The notes under the pieces were generated by a model. The model ran no database searches. It saw nothing but the letters and a program-made list of their open reading frames with translations, and had not been told where the DNA came from. Shown here in pieces: positions 5,850 through 6,696 of a DNA stretch of 6,696 nt. Both the position numbers and the translations under genes were made by a program. Position 1 is the first letter of the stretch. Each line of letters opens with the position of its first letter. This DNA is from an uncultured Moheibacter sp. (lineage in GTDB: Bacteria > Bacteroidota > Bacteroidia > Flavobacteriales > Weeksellaceae), in contig CALLXZ010000493.1 in the NCBI GenBank assembly GCA_937875605.1, positions 1 to 6,696 on the forward strand, given 5' to 3'.

Positions 5850-6575
5850 ATGGAACAGAAAACTAAATTTTGTCGTTTTGAAAGAAGCATAAAAAAAATA
5901 TTTCTAAGCCTTTCGATTCCTGTACTCTATGTTGTGCTGACTTCTATGGGAGGTGGTAATTCCACTCCTCCATGGCAAAAAGAAAACGTATCCTTTCCGA
6001 TGATGGATGTTCAAATCAACGCAGCGATGAAGGAACACGACAGGCAAAAAGAAATGCGGCAGAAGCAAACCCTTAATACGGCTGTAGAAACGGCGAACCA
6101 ATCGCAATGGAAAGGATTTAAAGAAAAGGTTACCAAAATCCAGGATCGGTTACGGATTGTTTCCTTTGCCCTTCAGGCAATACCTACCGGAATAGCCATG
6201 AGCAGAGAGGTTAAGAAAATCAACCAAAACCAAACCGCAATTATCAATGAAATTGAAACAGCACCCTATTCCATTATTAGCGTATTGCCTTCACAAGTAC
6301 AATTTGTTGATGATCTGCAAATGGTCACACGCCTGATAACCGGAATCGTTTTGTCTTACGGAGCAATGAACCAAATGGAACAATCCGAACGAAAAATCCT
6401 ATTGGATTATGCCTTAGAAGAAGTCAAAACAGTAAGCCGAAATTCTACGTATATGCTTTTAAAGATACGGGACATTAAAGCAAAGGTTTTACGTAACAAA
6501 AGAGCCTTTCAATATTATGTAAACCGGGACAAGCAGGTTGTGGAAAATATCATGAAAAACATCAAATCTTTTTAG
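5850..6575 (+). CDS. Exported helical tra-operon protein, diverged paralogue of the preceding gene (TraI-like)
   Basis: A 241-residue protein from ATG 5850; a GTG at 5847 in the same frame would add one residue and cannot be excluded. The N-terminus is basic (FERSIKK), then hydrophobic (IFLSLSIPVLYVVLTSM, about 17-33), and GGGNSTPP follows, so it is either a signal peptide or an N-terminal anchor; the cleavage site is not clear and no lipobox cysteine is present. The mature part has MDVQINAAM (about 52-60), a long charged helix, SERKILLDYALEEVK (about 179-193), and ends DKQVVENIM (227-235). These correspond in order and spacing to IDPTVTAAM, GDRYKILHNI and DKAIVENIM of the preceding protein, so the two are probably paralogues. 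It follows that gene by ten bases. A periplasmic or membrane-attached role in the mating channel is inferred from context. Confidence 0.68.
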   Translation: MEQKTKFCRFERSIKKIFLSLSIPVLYVVLTSMGGGNSTPPWQKENVSFPMMDVQINAAMKEHDRQKEMRQKQTLNTAVETANQSQWKGFKEKVTKIQDRLRIVSFALQAIPTGIAMSREVKKINQNQTAIINEIETAPYSIISVLPSQVQFVDDLQMVTRLITGIVLSYGAMNQMEQSERKILLDYALEEVKTVSRNSTYMLLKIRDIKAKVLRNKRAFQYYVNRDKQVVENIMKNIKSF

Positions 6576-6577
6576 AA

Positions 6578-6696
6578 ATGAAAAAAAAATCAGCCATTGT
6601 ATTATGTATGTTTTTTGGAATCTCTGTTTATAGCCAGCAAATTGTGATTAACGACCAATTGTTAGCACAGATAACAAAAGATCATGCGGTACGACT
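6578..6696 (+). CDS. 5' end of a further exported tra-operon protein (partial)
   Basis: An open frame starts with ATG at 6578, two bases after the stop of the previous gene, and runs off the right edge after 39 codons. It has a clear signal peptide: MKKKSAIV, hydrophobic core to about residue 17, and likely cleavage after VYS (17-19) before QQIVIND. The mature start, IVINDQLLAQI, has the same kind of beginning as the two preceding proteins (aspartate, then A-x-I or A-A-M after four or five residues), so it may be another TraI/VirB5-like member; too little is visible to decide. The ATG is followed by nine A (6581-6589), part of a lysine-rich signal-peptide start. The very tight spacing marks it as part of the same operon. 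Confidence 0.65.
   Translation, partial: MKKKSAIVLCMFFGISVYSQQIVINDQLLAQITKDHAVR

Noticed and set aside
5904..6107. Minus-strand frame opposite the second exported protein gene
   Set aside because: Mirror of a supported gene with a conserved paralogue; no independent evidence.

Overview
The window looks like part of the conjugation (tra) operon of a Bacteroidota integrative and conjugative element or conjugative plasmid, probably from a Flavobacteriia / Weeksellaceae-type host such as the Chryseobacterium or Elizabethkingia group. Three things support this: recognisable CTnDOT-style TraE (DUF4134), TraF (DUF4133) and TraG (DUF3875 plus VirB4-type ATPase) proteins in the usual order; AT-rich DNA; and A/T-rich start regions with no Shine-Dalgarno sequence, as is common in Bacteroidota. 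The host genus is inferred from the general look of the proteins, not proven.

Everything is on the + strand and tightly packed. The left edge (1-266) holds the 3' end of an unrecognised gene with a very basic tail. A ParA/MinD-type ATPase follows (300-947), then a small single-pass membrane protein (990-1442). Next come the mating-channel genes: traE (1490-1810, VirB2-like small membrane protein), traF (1812-2126, VirB3-like) and traG (2098-5175, VirB4-like ATPase). Three exported proteins follow: 5162-5839, 5850-6575 and one cut by the right edge (6578-6696). The first two look like diverged paralogues and resemble the TraI/DUF4141, VirB5/TrbJ-like class. The gene order therefore reads VirB2-, VirB3-, VirB4- and VirB5-like. 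The largest gap between genes is 47 bases (1443-1489); overlaps or 1-14 base spacings link traE through the last gene, so one polycistronic mRNA with translational coupling is likely. I found no convincing promoter or terminator.

The most striking feature is a complete J-domain (DnaJ/Hsp40 type, with an intact HPD motif) inside the TraG ATPase, between Walker A and Walker B. It makes this a 1025-residue protein where ordinary TraG proteins are roughly 800-850. This suggests a conjugation motor that recruits Hsp70 (DnaK) directly. A perfect 14-bp palindrome lies just before the J-domain. The second notable feature is the tandem run of diverged exported paralogues after traG.

No tRNA, rRNA, CRISPR array, insertion sequence, attachment site or replication origin was seen.
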